The notes below the pieces were generated by a model, which was not told where the DNA came from, made no database searches, and saw only the letters and a program-made list of their open reading frames with translations. 28,687 nucleotides of DNA from DASXIW01 sp036497785 (GTDB taxonomy: Bacteria > Pseudomonadota > Alphaproteobacteria > Acetobacterales > Acetobacteraceae): assembly GCA_036497785.1 (NCBI GenBank), contig DASXIW010000123.1:1-28687 (forward strand), given 5' to 3'. Shown here one piece after another: positions 1 through 7,802 of this stretch (positions within the stretch are counted from its first letter, which is position 1; the number at the start of each line of letters is the position of its first letter). Both the position numbers and the translations under genes were made by a program.

Positions 1-68
1 TCCGCCACGACCGCGTCGAGACGAACACGGTCGGCGGGACTGACGTTCAAAGTGATGCCGGTGCGCAT
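1..68 (-). CDS. IS630-family transposase, N-terminal fragment (runs off the window)
   Basis: Twenty-two codons are visible from an ATG at 68 and continue past base 1. The translation begins MRTGITLNVSPADRVRLDAV. This matches the opening of many IS630-family transposases in alphaproteobacteria, where a short beta strand precedes a helix-turn-helix domain. The DDE catalytic domain is not in view, so activity cannot be judged. An in-frame GTG lies five codons upstream, but the ATG gives the usual family N-terminus. The gene points away from the GNAT gene, with about 70 non-coding bases between them that should contain the IS end. Confidence 0.65.
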   Translation of the reverse strand, partial: MRTGITLNVSPADRVRLDAVVA

Positions 69-139
69 CCCCCAGAATCGCACGGCGCAGCGCGTCCCGG
101 AATCCCAAAAAGGACTCTTCCGTCAGGTGCGATCCACTA
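1..139 (-). mobile_element. IS630-family insertion sequence, 5' terminal part
   Basis: This is the 5' end of an IS630-like element; the rest lies outside the window. The transposase N-terminus is encoded at 1-68. The 70 bases upstream are non-coding and look like an IS end. IS630/Tc1-type elements insert at TA dinucleotides. A TA at 138-139 lies exactly where the neighbouring GNAT gene stops, so I place the IS boundary there. The second terminal repeat and the duplicated TA cannot be seen, so the boundary is inferred. Confidence 0.6.
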
Positions 140-652
140 GCGTCCCTCGTATAGCCGGGTCACCTCGTCCCAGGCATAGGCTATGTGGCTCACCGCCTGG
201 CCATCCTGCTCGACCGTCTCGCACATTAGCTGGCATGCACCCAGCGCCTCGTAGAAGCGCCGCGCCGGCAGGTTCCTATCCAGCACCCACAACGAGGCGG
301 ACATCAGGCCCCGCTCGGCCAGCGACCGCCCCAGTGCGGCCATCATTTGCCGTCCGACGCCCCGGCGCTGGATCTGCCGCAGCAGATACAACGCCCCGAT
401 CTCGCCGGTTTGAACGAGCCGAGCGTCGCGCTGCGGTCCCGCCGACCCGAACCCGACGATATCGCTACCCTGGCGCAATAGCAGCACGAAGGAACCCGCG
501 CCGATGATGTCCCGCCAGCGTTGGCCGCGCCGGACGGGATCGAGCCCAGCCAGCACGCTGTCGGGCATCAGCCCGGCATAAGTCTCACGCCACGCCTGGA
601 CATGCATGACACCCAGCGCCTCGGCGTCGTCCACCGTGGCGCGATCGAACAT
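137..652 (-). CDS. GNAT-family N-acetyltransferase
   Basis: A 171-residue protein with the GNAT fold pattern. The N-terminus (RATVDDAEALGVMHVQAWRE) is typical of RimI/YhbS-like acetyltransferases. The acetyl-CoA pyrophosphate-binding motif is the segment QIQRRGVGRQMM around residues 93-104. A late RNLPARRFYEALG segment matches the conserved C-terminal motif. The family transfers acetyl groups from acetyl-CoA to amines; the substrate here cannot be deduced. The ATG immediately follows the trpF stop, so it is probably cotranscribed with trpF. Its TAG stop is made of the TA that looks like the IS630 target plus the first base of the element, so the native C-terminus may be slightly altered. The core fold is complete. 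Confidence 0.85.
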   Translation of the reverse strand: MFDRATVDDAEALGVMHVQAWRETYAGLMPDSVLAGLDPVRRGQRWRDIIGAGSFVLLLRQGSDIVGFGSAGPQRDARLVQTGEIGALYLLRQIQRRGVGRQMMAALGRSLAERGLMSASLWVLDRNLPARRFYEALGACQLMCETVEQDGQAVSHIAYAWDEVTRLYEGR

Positions 653-1276
653 TCAGGCGGCGCGGCCGGCGCGGATAAAGGCGCGGATGCGGTCGGGGTC
701 TTTCACCCCGGGCGCGCTCTCCACACCGGAGGACACGTCCACCGCCGGCGCGCCGCTTACCCGGATCGCCTCGGCAACATTATCGGCTGTCAGGCCACCA
801 GCCAGCAACCATGGGCAGGGTGCCTGCCACCCCACCAGCAGCGACCAGTCGAACTGCACGGCATTGCCGCCCGGCCGCGTGGCGTTCTTGGGCGGCTTGG
901 CCTCGATCAGCAACGCATCGGCGTGCCCGCTCACATCCGGCAGATCGGCCGCCGTAGCCACACCCACGGCGCGCCAGACCGGCAGACCGAAGCACACCCG
1001 CAATTCCGCCACCCGGTGGGGCGGCGCATGAACCTGCAATACGTCCAGCTTCACCACCGCCAGTACCGCGGCCACGTCGCCATCGCTGGGATCGACGAAC
1101 AGGCCAACGCGGGCAGGGCCGCCCTCGGCCCGAGCCGACAAGGCGGCGGCCTGGGCGGGCGTGATCGCGCGCGGCGAGGGTGGGAAGAACACGAAACCCA
1201 GCCAGTCCGCCCCCTCGGCCACCACCGTGTCGAACGCCACGGGGTCGTTCACACCGCAGATCTTGACGCGGGTCAT
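653..1276 (-). CDS. trpF: phosphoribosylanthranilate isomerase
   Basis: A 207-residue TIM-barrel enzyme that converts N-(5-phosphoribosyl)anthranilate to CdRP in tryptophan synthesis. The N-terminus VKICGV carries the catalytic Cys7. LGFVFFPPSPRAI and the late LAGGLTADNV and VDVSSGVE phosphate-binding motifs are typical. The segment usually read as LLFDAKPPK, which supplies the general-acid Asp, reads LLIEAKPPK here: residue 125 is Glu (codon GAG, 904-902). The start is set by the ATGA overlap with the pyrF stop, suggesting coupled translation. In many alphaproteobacteria trpB and trpA follow trpF. Here a GNAT gene and an IS follow instead. Function is near certain by family, but the Asp-to-Glu change may affect rate. 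Confidence 0.93.
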   Translation of the reverse strand: MTRVKICGVNDPVAFDTVVAEGADWLGFVFFPPSPRAITPAQAAALSARAEGGPARVGLFVDPSDGDVAAVLAVVKLDVLQVHAPPHRVAELRVCFGLPVWRAVGVATAADLPDVSGHADALLIEAKPPKNATRPGGNAVQFDWSLLVGWQAPCPWLLAGGLTADNVAEAIRVSGAPAVDVSSGVESAPGVKDPDRIRAFIRAGRAA

Positions 1277-1959
1277 CCGCGCAGTTCGGCGGCGATCGCC
1301 GCCGCCGCCGCGCCCGGGTCGGGCGCCTGGGTGATCGGGCGGCCGACCACGAGCCAGTCCGCCCCCGCGCGCGCCGCCTCGGCGGGCGTCATCGTGCGGG
1401 CCTGATCGCCGGCCGCCACGCCGGCCGGCCTGATGCCGGGCACCACCAGCAGCGGTCCCGCCCCAAGCGCGTCCCTTAGCATCGCCACCTCTTGCGGGCT
1501 GCACACCAGCCCGTCCGCGCCGGCCGCCAAAGCCAGCTTTGCCAAGCGTAGCACCTGCTGACGCGGGCCGCCGGCCACACCGATATCGTGCAGCGCCTCC
1601 GCGTTCAGACTGGTCAGCACCGTCACCGCCAGCAGTTTCGGACGGGTCGCGCCGCCTGCCTCCACCGCGTCGCGGGCGGCTTGGATCATCGCGGCGCCAC
1701 CAGCGGCGTGCAGCGTCAGCAAAGCCGGGGCGGCCGGCAGCACGGCGCGGACGGCGCCCGCCACGGTGTTGGGGATGTCGTGAATCTTCAAATCCAGGAA
1801 GATCGGCCGGCCGTCGATCGACCGCACGCCGGCCGTGCCATTCGCGAGGAAGAATTCCAGCCCCAGCTTCAGCATGCCGCAATGCGGCGCCACCGCCGTG
1901 GCCCAGCCCCGCGCGATTGCCGGCTCCGTCGTGTCCAGGGCGACGACCAGGCCGGTCAT
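1273..1959 (-). CDS. pyrF: orotidine 5'-phosphate decarboxylase
   Basis: A 228-residue decarboxylase that makes UMP from OMP, the last step of de novo pyrimidine synthesis. The catalytic tetrad region FLDLKIHDIPNT is at residues 54-65, with Asp56, Lys58 and Asp61 in place. Asp9 (VALDT) and Lys31 (LKLGLEFF) bind the substrate. The later VVPGIRP segment is the phosphate-binding loop. I start at the ATG at 1959 because MTGLVVALDT is the family N-terminus. A longer reading from 2037 overlaps the upstream LapA-domain gene and adds unconserved Arg-rich sequence. It lies four bases after that gene's stop and overlaps trpF by ATGA, so it sits in the middle of an operon. Confidence 0.94.
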   Translation of the reverse strand: MTGLVVALDTTEPAIARGWATAVAPHCGMLKLGLEFFLANGTAGVRSIDGRPIFLDLKIHDIPNTVAGAVRAVLPAAPALLTLHAAGGAAMIQAARDAVEAGGATRPKLLAVTVLTSLNAEALHDIGVAGGPRQQVLRLAKLALAAGADGLVCSPQEVAMLRDALGAGPLLVVPGIRPAGVAAGDQARTMTPAEAARAGADWLVVGRPITQAPDPGAAAAAIAAELRG

Positions 1960-1963
1960 GCCG

Positions 1964-2305
1964 TTAGCCGCGGCGATCCGCGGGCAGCAATGCCGAAACG
2001 AGGTCGCGTGGCGGCGCGGCTGCGGCTGGCGTCGCATTGCGCGCCTTCAACTCCTGCACCTGCGCCTCCAGCAGCCGGACCCGGTATTCCGCCCGCCGTG
2101 CCTTGCGCCGCGCGGCCATCGCACTGAACCAAAGCTCCAGCGCCCCCAATGCGAAGGCGATCGCCATGCCGGACAGCACCACGATGGAGAGCGGCGCGTC
2201 CAGCACCAGATCCGTGGGCCATAGGCCGAGATGTACGCTCTGGGTGTTCGACAGGGCGAACAGCACCAGCAGCAGCAGAAAGGGTAGGGCGATGAGAACG
2301 CGCAT
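1964..2305 (-). CDS. LapA-domain (DUF1049) inner-membrane protein
   Basis: A 113-residue protein with two predicted membrane helices. The first, LIALPFLLLLVLFALSN, is at residues 4-20. The second, APLSIVVLSGMAIAFALGAL, is at about residues 37-56. A basic segment and a coiled coil rich in Arg, Glu and Leu (about residues 65-92) follow, then an Ala/Pro-rich tail. This is the architecture of the lipopolysaccharide assembly protein A domain family. The E. coli member takes part in LPS assembly and its regulation, but the role in alphaproteobacteria is not established. It sits between ihfB and pyrF, a common position in this group, with 24 bases to ihfB and 4 to pyrF. Confidence 0.82.
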   Translation of the reverse strand: MRVLIALPFLLLLVLFALSNTQSVHLGLWPTDLVLDAPLSIVVLSGMAIAFALGALELWFSAMAARRKARRAEYRVRLLEAQVQELKARNATPAAAAPPRDLVSALLPADRRG

Positions 2306-2329
2306 GTGCGGTGCTAGATCAACATAGCT

Positions 2330-2620
2330 TCAGGATGGCTTGCCACGGTTCACGCGCTCGCGCAGTTCCTTGCCGGCCTTGAAGAACGGCACGGCCTTTT
2401 CGTCCACCGGTACGGCCTCGCCGGTACGTGGATTGCGCCCGGTGCGCGCGTCTCGCTTCTTCACCGTGAAAGCCCCGAAACCGCGCAACTCCACGCGTTC
2501 CCCGCGCGCCAGCGCCACGGTGATCTCGTTGAAAATCGTCGCCACGATCAGTTCCACGTCCCGGCTTAGCAAATGTGGGTTCGCCTCGGAAAGCTCCGCT
2601 ATCAGCTCCGACTTGGTCAT
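2330..2620 (-). CDS. ihfB: integration host factor subunit beta
   Basis: A 96-residue DNA-bending protein of the HU/IHF family. The N-terminal dimerisation helices begin MTKSELIAELSEANPHLL. The beta-arm carries GRNPRTGEAVPV, whose Pro intercalates into the minor groove. The C-terminus FFKAGKELRERVN is typical of IhfB. IHF heterodimers bend DNA sharply at promoters, replication origins and recombination sites. I chose the ATG at 2620 because it has GAGG about eight bases upstream and gives the standard length. A longer reading to 2689 overlaps sppA and adds 23 unrelated residues. It sits directly downstream of sppA in the rpsA operon, as in many alphaproteobacteria. Confidence 0.95.
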   Translation of the reverse strand: MTKSELIAELSEANPHLLSRDVELIVATIFNEITVALARGERVELRGFGAFTVKKRDARTGRNPRTGEAVPVDEKAVPFFKAGKELRERVNRGKPS

Positions 2621-2642
2621 ATCTGGATATCCCTCGCGCGCG

Positions 2643-3575
2643 TCAGTCGCCCTGCGAGGAAGGCTGCCAGACCGCCCAGGCGCCGTCAATACTAAGTCCT
2701 TGAGACAGAACAGTTTTCAGCATCGTACCAAGAAGACCATCGGCGCTACCGCCAAAAGCCCGCGCAGTCAGCCCTCCCGTGGTCACATCGCGTACGGGCA
2801 GCGACGCCGGAACGTGGCGTTCGCTGGCCAGCCATGCGCGTGCCTCGGTCTCGCCGCCGATCGCGTCGATCAGGCCCAGTTGCAGCGCCTGTCGCCCGGT
2901 ATAGGCCCGCCCATCGCCCAGTTCGCGCACGCGCGCCGGGTCCATATGACGGCCATCGGCGACCATGCCGACAAACTGGTCATACATATCCATCACCAGG
3001 CCGTGCAGCACCTCCCGCCCCTGGTCGGTCAGCGGCCGGGTGAAGCTCGGCTGGTCCTTCAGCGGGCCGGAGGTGATCGCCTCAGCCGTGATGCCCAGCT
3101 TGCCCAACAGGCCAGACGCCTCGCCGGTCTCCAGAATAACGCCGATCGAGCCGGTCAGCGTGGAGTCGCGGGCGAAGATCCGCGCGGCCGGCATGGCGAT
3201 CATGAAGCCGGCCGAGGCGGCAGTGCCGCCCATCACGGCGACCACCGGCTTCTTCGCGGCGACATGGGCAATCGCGTCATGCAACGCCTCCCCTCCGGCC
3301 ACCGAGCCGCCAGGGCTGTTGATCTCGACCATCAGCGCTTTCACCGAGGCATCGTCCGCAAGGCCGGCAACCGCCTCGTTCAGCTTGCGCTGGTCGGTGA
3401 TGATGCCACTCACGTTCAGCCGGGCGACATGCGCGCCGCCCACGGTCAGGCCGCCGGCGCGGCCCACCAACGCCAACGCGCAGGCGAGCACCGCCAGCAC
3501 CGCGGCCACCCGCCAAAACAACAGGCGGCGCTTGAGGCGCCGCCTGTCGATCAGCAGATCAGTCTCCAGGCTCAT
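2643..3575 (-). CDS. sppA: signal peptide peptidase SppA, short form (family S49)
   Basis: A 310-residue membrane serine protease that degrades cleaved signal peptides. A short cytoplasmic N-terminus rich in Arg precedes one membrane helix at about residues 21-39. The catalytic domain follows. INSPGGSVAGGEAL (residues 85-98) is the conserved oxyanion region. Ser121 in GGTAASAGF is the expected nucleophile and Lys173 in SGPLKDQPS the general base. The length matches the single-domain form rather than the duplicated E. coli enzyme. It starts 15 bases after rpsA and ends 22 bases before ihfB, so it is very likely part of the same transcript. Confidence 0.92.
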   Translation of the reverse strand: MSLETDLLIDRRRLKRRLLFWRVAAVLAVLACALALVGRAGGLTVGGAHVARLNVSGIITDQRKLNEAVAGLADDASVKALMVEINSPGGSVAGGEALHDAIAHVAAKKPVVAVMGGTAASAGFMIAMPAARIFARDSTLTGSIGVILETGEASGLLGKLGITAEAITSGPLKDQPSFTRPLTDQGREVLHGLVMDMYDQFVGMVADGRHMDPARVRELGDGRAYTGRQALQLGLIDAIGGETEARAWLASERHVPASLPVRDVTTGGLTARAFGGSADGLLGTMLKTVLSQGLSIDGAWAVWQPSSQGD

Positions 3576-3590
3576 GCCGGGACGGGACCG

Positions 3591-5309
3591 TTACTCGGGG
3601 GTGGCTTGCTGGTTGCGACGGCGAATGGCCGCACCCAGAATGTCGCCCAGCGAGGCGCCGCTGTCCGAATTGCCGAACTCGGCGATCGCCTGCTTGTCCT
3701 CCTCGACCTCCTTGCCCTTCACGGTCAGAGACAGCTTCCGCGAGGCGCGGTCGACGGCGATGATTTTCGCGTCCACCTTCTCGCCCACGGCGAACCGATC
3801 CGGCCGCTGCTCGGCCTTGTCGCGGGCCAGCTCGGCACGGCGGATGAAGCCGGTCAGCACGTCATCCACCTTCACCTCGATGCCGTTGGACTGCACCGCC
3901 GTCACCACGCAGGTGACGATGTCGCCCTTGTTGACGCGGTCGAGCACGGAGGCGGCGGGATCGTCGGCCAGCTGCTTGATGCCCAGGCTGATGCGCTCTT
4001 TCTCGACATCGACGTCGAGCACCTTCGCCTTGACGATCTGGCCCTTCTCATACTTGGCCATGGTCAGCTCGCCGGCCTCCTCCCAGGACAGGTCGGACAT
4101 ATGCACCATGCCGTCGATATCCGCGGTCAGGCCGATGAACAGGCCGAATTCCGTCATGTTGCGGATTTCGCCCTCGACCTCGGTGCCCACGGGATGCTCG
4201 TCGACGAACTGCTCCCAGGGGTTGCGCTGCACCTGCTTCAGCCCCAGCGAAATCCGGCGCTTGGCGCTGTCCACGTCCAGCACCATGACCTCCACTTCCT
4301 GGCTGGTCGCCACGATCTTGCCGGGGTGCACGTTCTTCTTGGTCCACGACATCTCGGAGACGTGCACCAGACCCTCCACGCCCGGCTCCAGCTCCACGAA
4401 GGCGCCGTAATCGGTGATGTTGGTCACGCGGCCGGAATACTTCGCTCCCGGCGGATACTTCGCGGCCACACCCTCCCAGGGATCGGCCTCGAGCTGCTTC
4501 ATGCCCAGGCTGATGCGCTGCGTGTCGCTGTTGAAGCGGATCACCTGCACCTTCACCTGCTGGCCGATCTGCAGGGCCTCGCTGGGGTGGTTGATGCGGC
4601 GCCAGGCGATATCGGTCACGTGCAGCAGGCCATCGACGCCGCCCAAATCCACGAAGGCGCCGTAATCGGTGATGTTCTTCACCACGCCGTCCAGGATCAT
4701 GCCTTCCTTCAGGCCCTGGATCAGCTCGCTGCGCTGCTCCGCGCGGGTCTCTTCCAGCACGGCGCGGCGGGAGACGACGATGTTGCCGCGGGCGCGGTCC
4801 ATCTTCAGGATCTGGAAGGGCTGCGGCTGGCCCATCAGCGGCCCCACATCGCGCACCGGGCGGATATCGACCTGGCTGCCGGGCAGGAAGGCCACGGCGC
4901 CGCCGAGATCAACGGTGAAGCCACCCTTCACCCGGCCATAGATCGTGCCGGTCACGCGCTGATTGGCCTCAAAGGCCTTCTCCAGATTGGTCCAGCTCTC
5001 CTCGCGGCGAGCCTTCTCGCGCGACAGCACGATGGTGCCGTCACGGTCCTCATAGCGCTCGACATAAAGCTCAATCATGTCGCCGGGCTTCACCTCGGGG
5101 TTCGCCCCGGGAGCGCCGAATTCCTTGAGGGCGACGCGGCCCTCGCTCTTCAGGCCCACATCGACGATGGCGAACTCGTCGGTCAGCCGCAGCACGCGGC
5201 CAGTGACGACCGACCCGTCAAAGCCGCTGTCGCGGCCGAGAGTCTCGTCGAGCAGGGAGGCAAAATCTTCTTCGCGATTATAGTCGAGAGCCGTGGCGCT
5301 GGATGCCAT
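3591..5309 (-). CDS. rpsA: 30S ribosomal protein S1
   Basis: A 572-residue protein with six S1 OB-fold repeats, roughly at 32-98, 116-182, 203-271, 288-357, 375-445 and 462-533. The repeats carry the usual ITDYGAFVDL and ITDYGAFVEL segments (third and fourth) and a DPWE or NPWE link between repeats. S1 binds mRNA on the small subunit and helps initiate translation on messages with weak Shine-Dalgarno sequences. I start at ATG 5309 (MASSATALDYNREEDFASLL). A longer reading to 5447 adds unconserved sequence. Its own Shine-Dalgarno is poor: AAGGA lies about 13 bases away, as is known for rpsA genes. It has a promoter and a structured leader upstream and heads the rpsA-sppA-ihfB operon. Confidence 0.97.
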   Translation of the reverse strand: MASSATALDYNREEDFASLLDETLGRDSGFDGSVVTGRVLRLTDEFAIVDVGLKSEGRVALKEFGAPGANPEVKPGDMIELYVERYEDRDGTIVLSREKARREESWTNLEKAFEANQRVTGTIYGRVKGGFTVDLGGAVAFLPGSQVDIRPVRDVGPLMGQPQPFQILKMDRARGNIVVSRRAVLEETRAEQRSELIQGLKEGMILDGVVKNITDYGAFVDLGGVDGLLHVTDIAWRRINHPSEALQIGQQVKVQVIRFNSDTQRISLGMKQLEADPWEGVAAKYPPGAKYSGRVTNITDYGAFVELEPGVEGLVHVSEMSWTKKNVHPGKIVATSQEVEVMVLDVDSAKRRISLGLKQVQRNPWEQFVDEHPVGTEVEGEIRNMTEFGLFIGLTADIDGMVHMSDLSWEEAGELTMAKYEKGQIVKAKVLDVDVEKERISLGIKQLADDPAASVLDRVNKGDIVTCVVTAVQSNGIEVKVDDVLTGFIRRAELARDKAEQRPDRFAVGEKVDAKIIAVDRASRKLSLTVKGKEVEEDKQAIAEFGNSDSGASLGDILGAAIRRRNQQATPE

Positions 5310-5516
5310 AGGGGTGGTTCTGTCCTTGGGCGGCGCAGGACCGTCTGGCCTCTGTCGCCGCGGAAATGCGCATTCCCCACAGGAAACACGACTTGCCCGC
5401 GAGAGGCTCGCGGGCCACGATTTTCCGATATCCGGGGGCCAGACCATTCCGCGCCACCCGCCTGTCTAGCCGTCTCAGCCATTCATGCGCGGGACACATA
5501 CGCGCCGTGGCGCGGG
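5310..5516 (-). promoter_or_regulatory. rpsA 5' leader with a perfect 9-bp hairpin
   Basis: The 369 bases between rpsA and cmk (5310-5678) contain no convincing gene. The rpsA-proximal part is a leader of about 180 bases downstream of a candidate promoter. Within it, 5395-5403 and 5407-5415 form a perfect nine-base-pair GC-rich stem with a three-base loop (GCCCGCGAG and its complement). No T-run follows on either strand, so it is not a standard terminator. In E. coli the rpsA leader folds into hairpins that give S1-responsive translation and autoregulation; a similar role here is inferred. Upstream of 5522 I see nothing but cmk trailer sequence. Confidence 0.4.
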
Positions 5517-5522
5517 AGTCAA
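5495..5522 (-). promoter_or_regulatory. candidate sigma-70-type promoter for rpsA
   Basis: On the minus strand TTGACT (5522-5517) is followed after 16 bases by TATGTG (5500-5495). The -35 box matches five of six consensus positions and the -10 box about four of six. The position would give a 5' leader of about 180 bases for rpsA. It is identified by eye only. An internal rpsA promoter downstream of cmk is known in other proteobacteria. Confidence 0.4.
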
Positions 5523-5678
5523 GGGAAACTGCCGTTTCGGGTCCGTAAAATTATGGCGAATAGCAGGCAGGCCGGGGCTCCGCCCTGAACCTGCACAAGC
5601 CAGGGCCTTGAGAATCCATTACTCTTTCGGCTGTCGACGCCCGTCAATGCATGCCGGCCCGGCTGCCAGCGCCACCCT

Positions 5679-6335
5679 TCACCGCAATCGCGGCACCAGT
5701 AACGCCAACGCTTTCGCGAACGCCGCCTCCGCATCCAGTTCGGTCGTATCGAGCGTCAAGGCATCCGCGGCCGGCCGCAACGGCGCTGCCGCGCGGGCCT
5801 GGTCCAGTGCGTCGCGGGCGCGGAGTTCTTCGGTCACCACGGCCAGTTGGGCCTGTTGGCCCTTGGCGAGCAATTCGCGCCAGCGGCGCCGGCCGCGTTC
5901 CTCCACACTGGCGGTCACGAACAGCTTGGCCGCCGCATCCGGGAAGATCACGGTGCCGATGTCGCGGCCATCCAGCACGGCGCCGTGGTCGGTCCCGAAG
6001 CTGCGTTGGAAATCCAGCAGGGCGGCGCGCACCGCCGGCACCGCGGCCACACGGCTGGCGGCCTCGTCGGCTTCGGGGCCGCGCAAATCCTTGCGCTCCA
6101 GGTCGCACGGCCGCAGCGCCCTTGCCACGGCGGCGGCCACCGTGGCGTCGGCGGGATCTGCGCCCTGGTCCAGCACAAGCCGGCCCACGGCGCGATACAG
6201 CAGCCCCGTGTCCAGATAGGACAGGCCAAAATGCGCGGCCAGACGACGGGCCAGCGTCCCCTTGCCGGCAGCCGCAGGCCCATCGATGGCAATGATGGGG
6301 GCAACGATGGGGGCAGTGATCGGCCGGCTGGTCAT
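5679..6335 (-). CDS. cmk: cytidylate kinase
   Basis: A 218-residue P-loop kinase that phosphorylates CMP and dCMP with ATP. The Walker A loop IDGPAAAGKGTLARRLA is near residues 15-31. The family signatures YLDTGLLYRAVGRL and LDGRDIGTVIFPDA, with Asp and Arg contacting CMP, are present, as is the RRRWRE lid region. The N-terminus has a short repeat (ITAPIVAPIIA). The ATG at 6335 overlaps the aroA stop as ATGA, so its translation is probably coupled to aroA. A longer reading frame upstream runs inside aroA and is a shadow. The aroA-cmk-rpsA order is conserved in many proteobacteria. Confidence 0.95.
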   Translation of the reverse strand: MTSRPITAPIVAPIIAIDGPAAAGKGTLARRLAAHFGLSYLDTGLLYRAVGRLVLDQGADPADATVAAAVARALRPCDLERKDLRGPEADEAASRVAAVPAVRAALLDFQRSFGTDHGAVLDGRDIGTVIFPDAAAKLFVTASVEERGRRRWRELLAKGQQAQLAVVTEELRARDALDQARAAAPLRPAADALTLDTTELDAEAAFAKALALLVPRLR

Positions 6336-7687
6336 GCGGCGGTCAGCGCCGGAGAGCCGCCCTGGCCGATGGCGCAGTTCATCAGGGCGACGAAGCCCGG
6401 GAAGCTGGTGTCGATAAAGGTCGCATCGTCCACCCGCACCGGTTCGGCCGAGGCGAGGCCCAGCACCAGCGCGCTCATCGCCAGGCGGTGGTCCATATGG
6501 GTCTCCACCAGGCCGCCACCCGCGGGCGGACGGCCAGTGCCGTGCACAATCAGGTCGTCGCCCTCGACGTCCACCCGCACGCCGTTGCCGGCCAGCAGGG
6601 CGGCGGTGGCGGCCAAACGGTCGCTCTCCTTCACCCGCAGCTCCTTCAGCCCGCGCATGCGCGTTGTGCCCTTGGCGCAGGCGGCGATCACCGCCAGCAC
6701 CGGGTATTCGTCGATCATGCTGGGTGCCCGCTCCGCCGGCACGTCGATCCCGTGCAGCGTGCCATGTCGGGCCACCAGATCGCCGACCGGCTCGCCGCCC
6801 TCGATGCGCTCGTTCTCCACTTCCAGGTCCGCGCCCATTTCCCGCAGCGTCGCGAACACCCCGGCGCGCAGCGGATTGAGCCCGACGCCCGCGATCCGCA
6901 GGACCGAGCCCGGCACCAAAAGGGCGGCCGCGACCGGGAAGGCGGCCGAGGAGGGGTCGCCCGGCACCACTACATTGGCGGCGCGCAGCTCGGGCTGACC
7001 GGTCAGATGGATGATGCGCCCGGTGCCGGCCACTTCCACGGATAGCTCGGCGCCGAAATGGCGCAGCATGTTCTCGCTGTGGTCGCGCGTGGCCTCCGGC
7101 TCCTCGATGCGGGTAATGCCGGGCGCGTTCAGGCCGCACAGCAGCAGGGCGGATTTCACCTGGGCGGACGGCACCGGCACCCGGTATTCGATCGGCAGCG
7201 CATCCGCCGCGCCCTGGATGGCCAGCGGCAGCCGGCCGCCCTCGCGCGTCTGGAACCGCGCGCCCGATTGCGCCAGCGGGTCGGTGACGCGGCGCATCGG
7301 CCGCTTGCGCAGGCTGGAGTCGCCGGTCATCACCGAGAAGAACGGGTGGCTCGCCAGAATGCCGGAGAGCAACCGCGCCGCCGTGCCGGAATTGCCCATG
7401 TCCAACACATCAGCGGGCTCGGTCAGCCCGCCCACGCCACGCCCGGCCACGCGCCAGGTGCCGGGGCCGTCCTGCACCACCTCGGCCCCCAAGGCGCGCA
7501 TGGCGGCGGCGGTGCGCAGCACGTCCTCGCCCTCCAGCAGGCCGGAAATCCCTGTCTCGCCAACGGCGAGCGCGCCGAACATCAGGGCGCGATGGCTGAT
7601 CGATTTGTCCCCTGGCACATGGATCGTGCCGGTCAGCGGGGCGTTGGGGCGGGCAGCGGCGAGGGGGTTCTGTCTATGCGCGTTCAT
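6332..7687 (-). CDS. aroA: 3-phosphoshikimate 1-carboxyvinyltransferase (EPSP synthase)
   Basis: A 451-residue enzyme that joins PEP to shikimate 3-phosphate in the shikimate pathway. The N-terminal motif is VPGDKSISHRALMFGALAVG, with the catalytic Lys in GDKS. GEDVLRTAAAMRALGAEV and the PEP-site GNSGTAARL follow. SLRKRPMRRV and the late DEYPVLAVIAACAKG and RVKESDRL segments complete the active site. The sequence resembles the class II (Agrobacterium-type) branch. The PEP-site loop keeps a Gly where the well-known tolerant enzyme has Ala; no inhibitor phenotype is claimed. The start is the only ATG that gives the usual N-terminus. It is the first gene of the minus-strand run and is divergent from the FYDLN gene. 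Confidence 0.95.
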   Translation of the reverse strand: MNAHRQNPLAAARPNAPLTGTIHVPGDKSISHRALMFGALAVGETGISGLLEGEDVLRTAAAMRALGAEVVQDGPGTWRVAGRGVGGLTEPADVLDMGNSGTAARLLSGILASHPFFSVMTGDSSLRKRPMRRVTDPLAQSGARFQTREGGRLPLAIQGAADALPIEYRVPVPSAQVKSALLLCGLNAPGITRIEEPEATRDHSENMLRHFGAELSVEVAGTGRIIHLTGQPELRAANVVVPGDPSSAAFPVAAALLVPGSVLRIAGVGLNPLRAGVFATLREMGADLEVENERIEGGEPVGDLVARHGTLHGIDVPAERAPSMIDEYPVLAVIAACAKGTTRMRGLKELRVKESDRLAATAALLAGNGVRVDVEGDDLIVHGTGRPPAGGGLVETHMDHRLAMSALVLGLASAEPVRVDDATFIDTSFPGFVALMNCAIGQGGSPALTAA

Positions 7688-7802
7688 GCCGGGCGCTTAG
7701 CATGCCATTCGAATGTTTGACAGGCGCGCTTGTCGATGGCATGGGGCGCGCCCTCATGCTGAAACCTGCGGCGCAGGACGGCCCACTCCTCGCGAGGCAT
7801 CG
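7688..7802. promoter_or_regulatory. divergent promoter region between aroA and the FYDLN gene
   Basis: The 115 bases must carry the promoters of both divergent genes. On the plus strand a perfect TTGACA lies at 7717-7722, but no good -10 box follows at the expected spacing. Two palindromes are visible. CATTCGAATG (7706-7715) is perfect. The 16-base stretch at 7719-7734 (GACAGGCGCGCTTGTC) is imperfect and overlaps the TTGACA. They could be operator sites, but no regulator can be named. Confidence 0.35.

Noticed and set aside
653..1882. A 409-codon frame suggesting a long N-terminal extension of TrpF.
   Set aside because: The extra part is pyrF read in the wrong frame. The real TrpF begins at 1276, where the ATGA overlap lies.
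2340..5588. A plus-strand open frame of 1082 codons.
   Set aside because: It is antisense to ihfB, sppA and rpsA, and its His/Gly/Asp-rich translation has no domain. Long antisense frames are usual in GC-rich genes.
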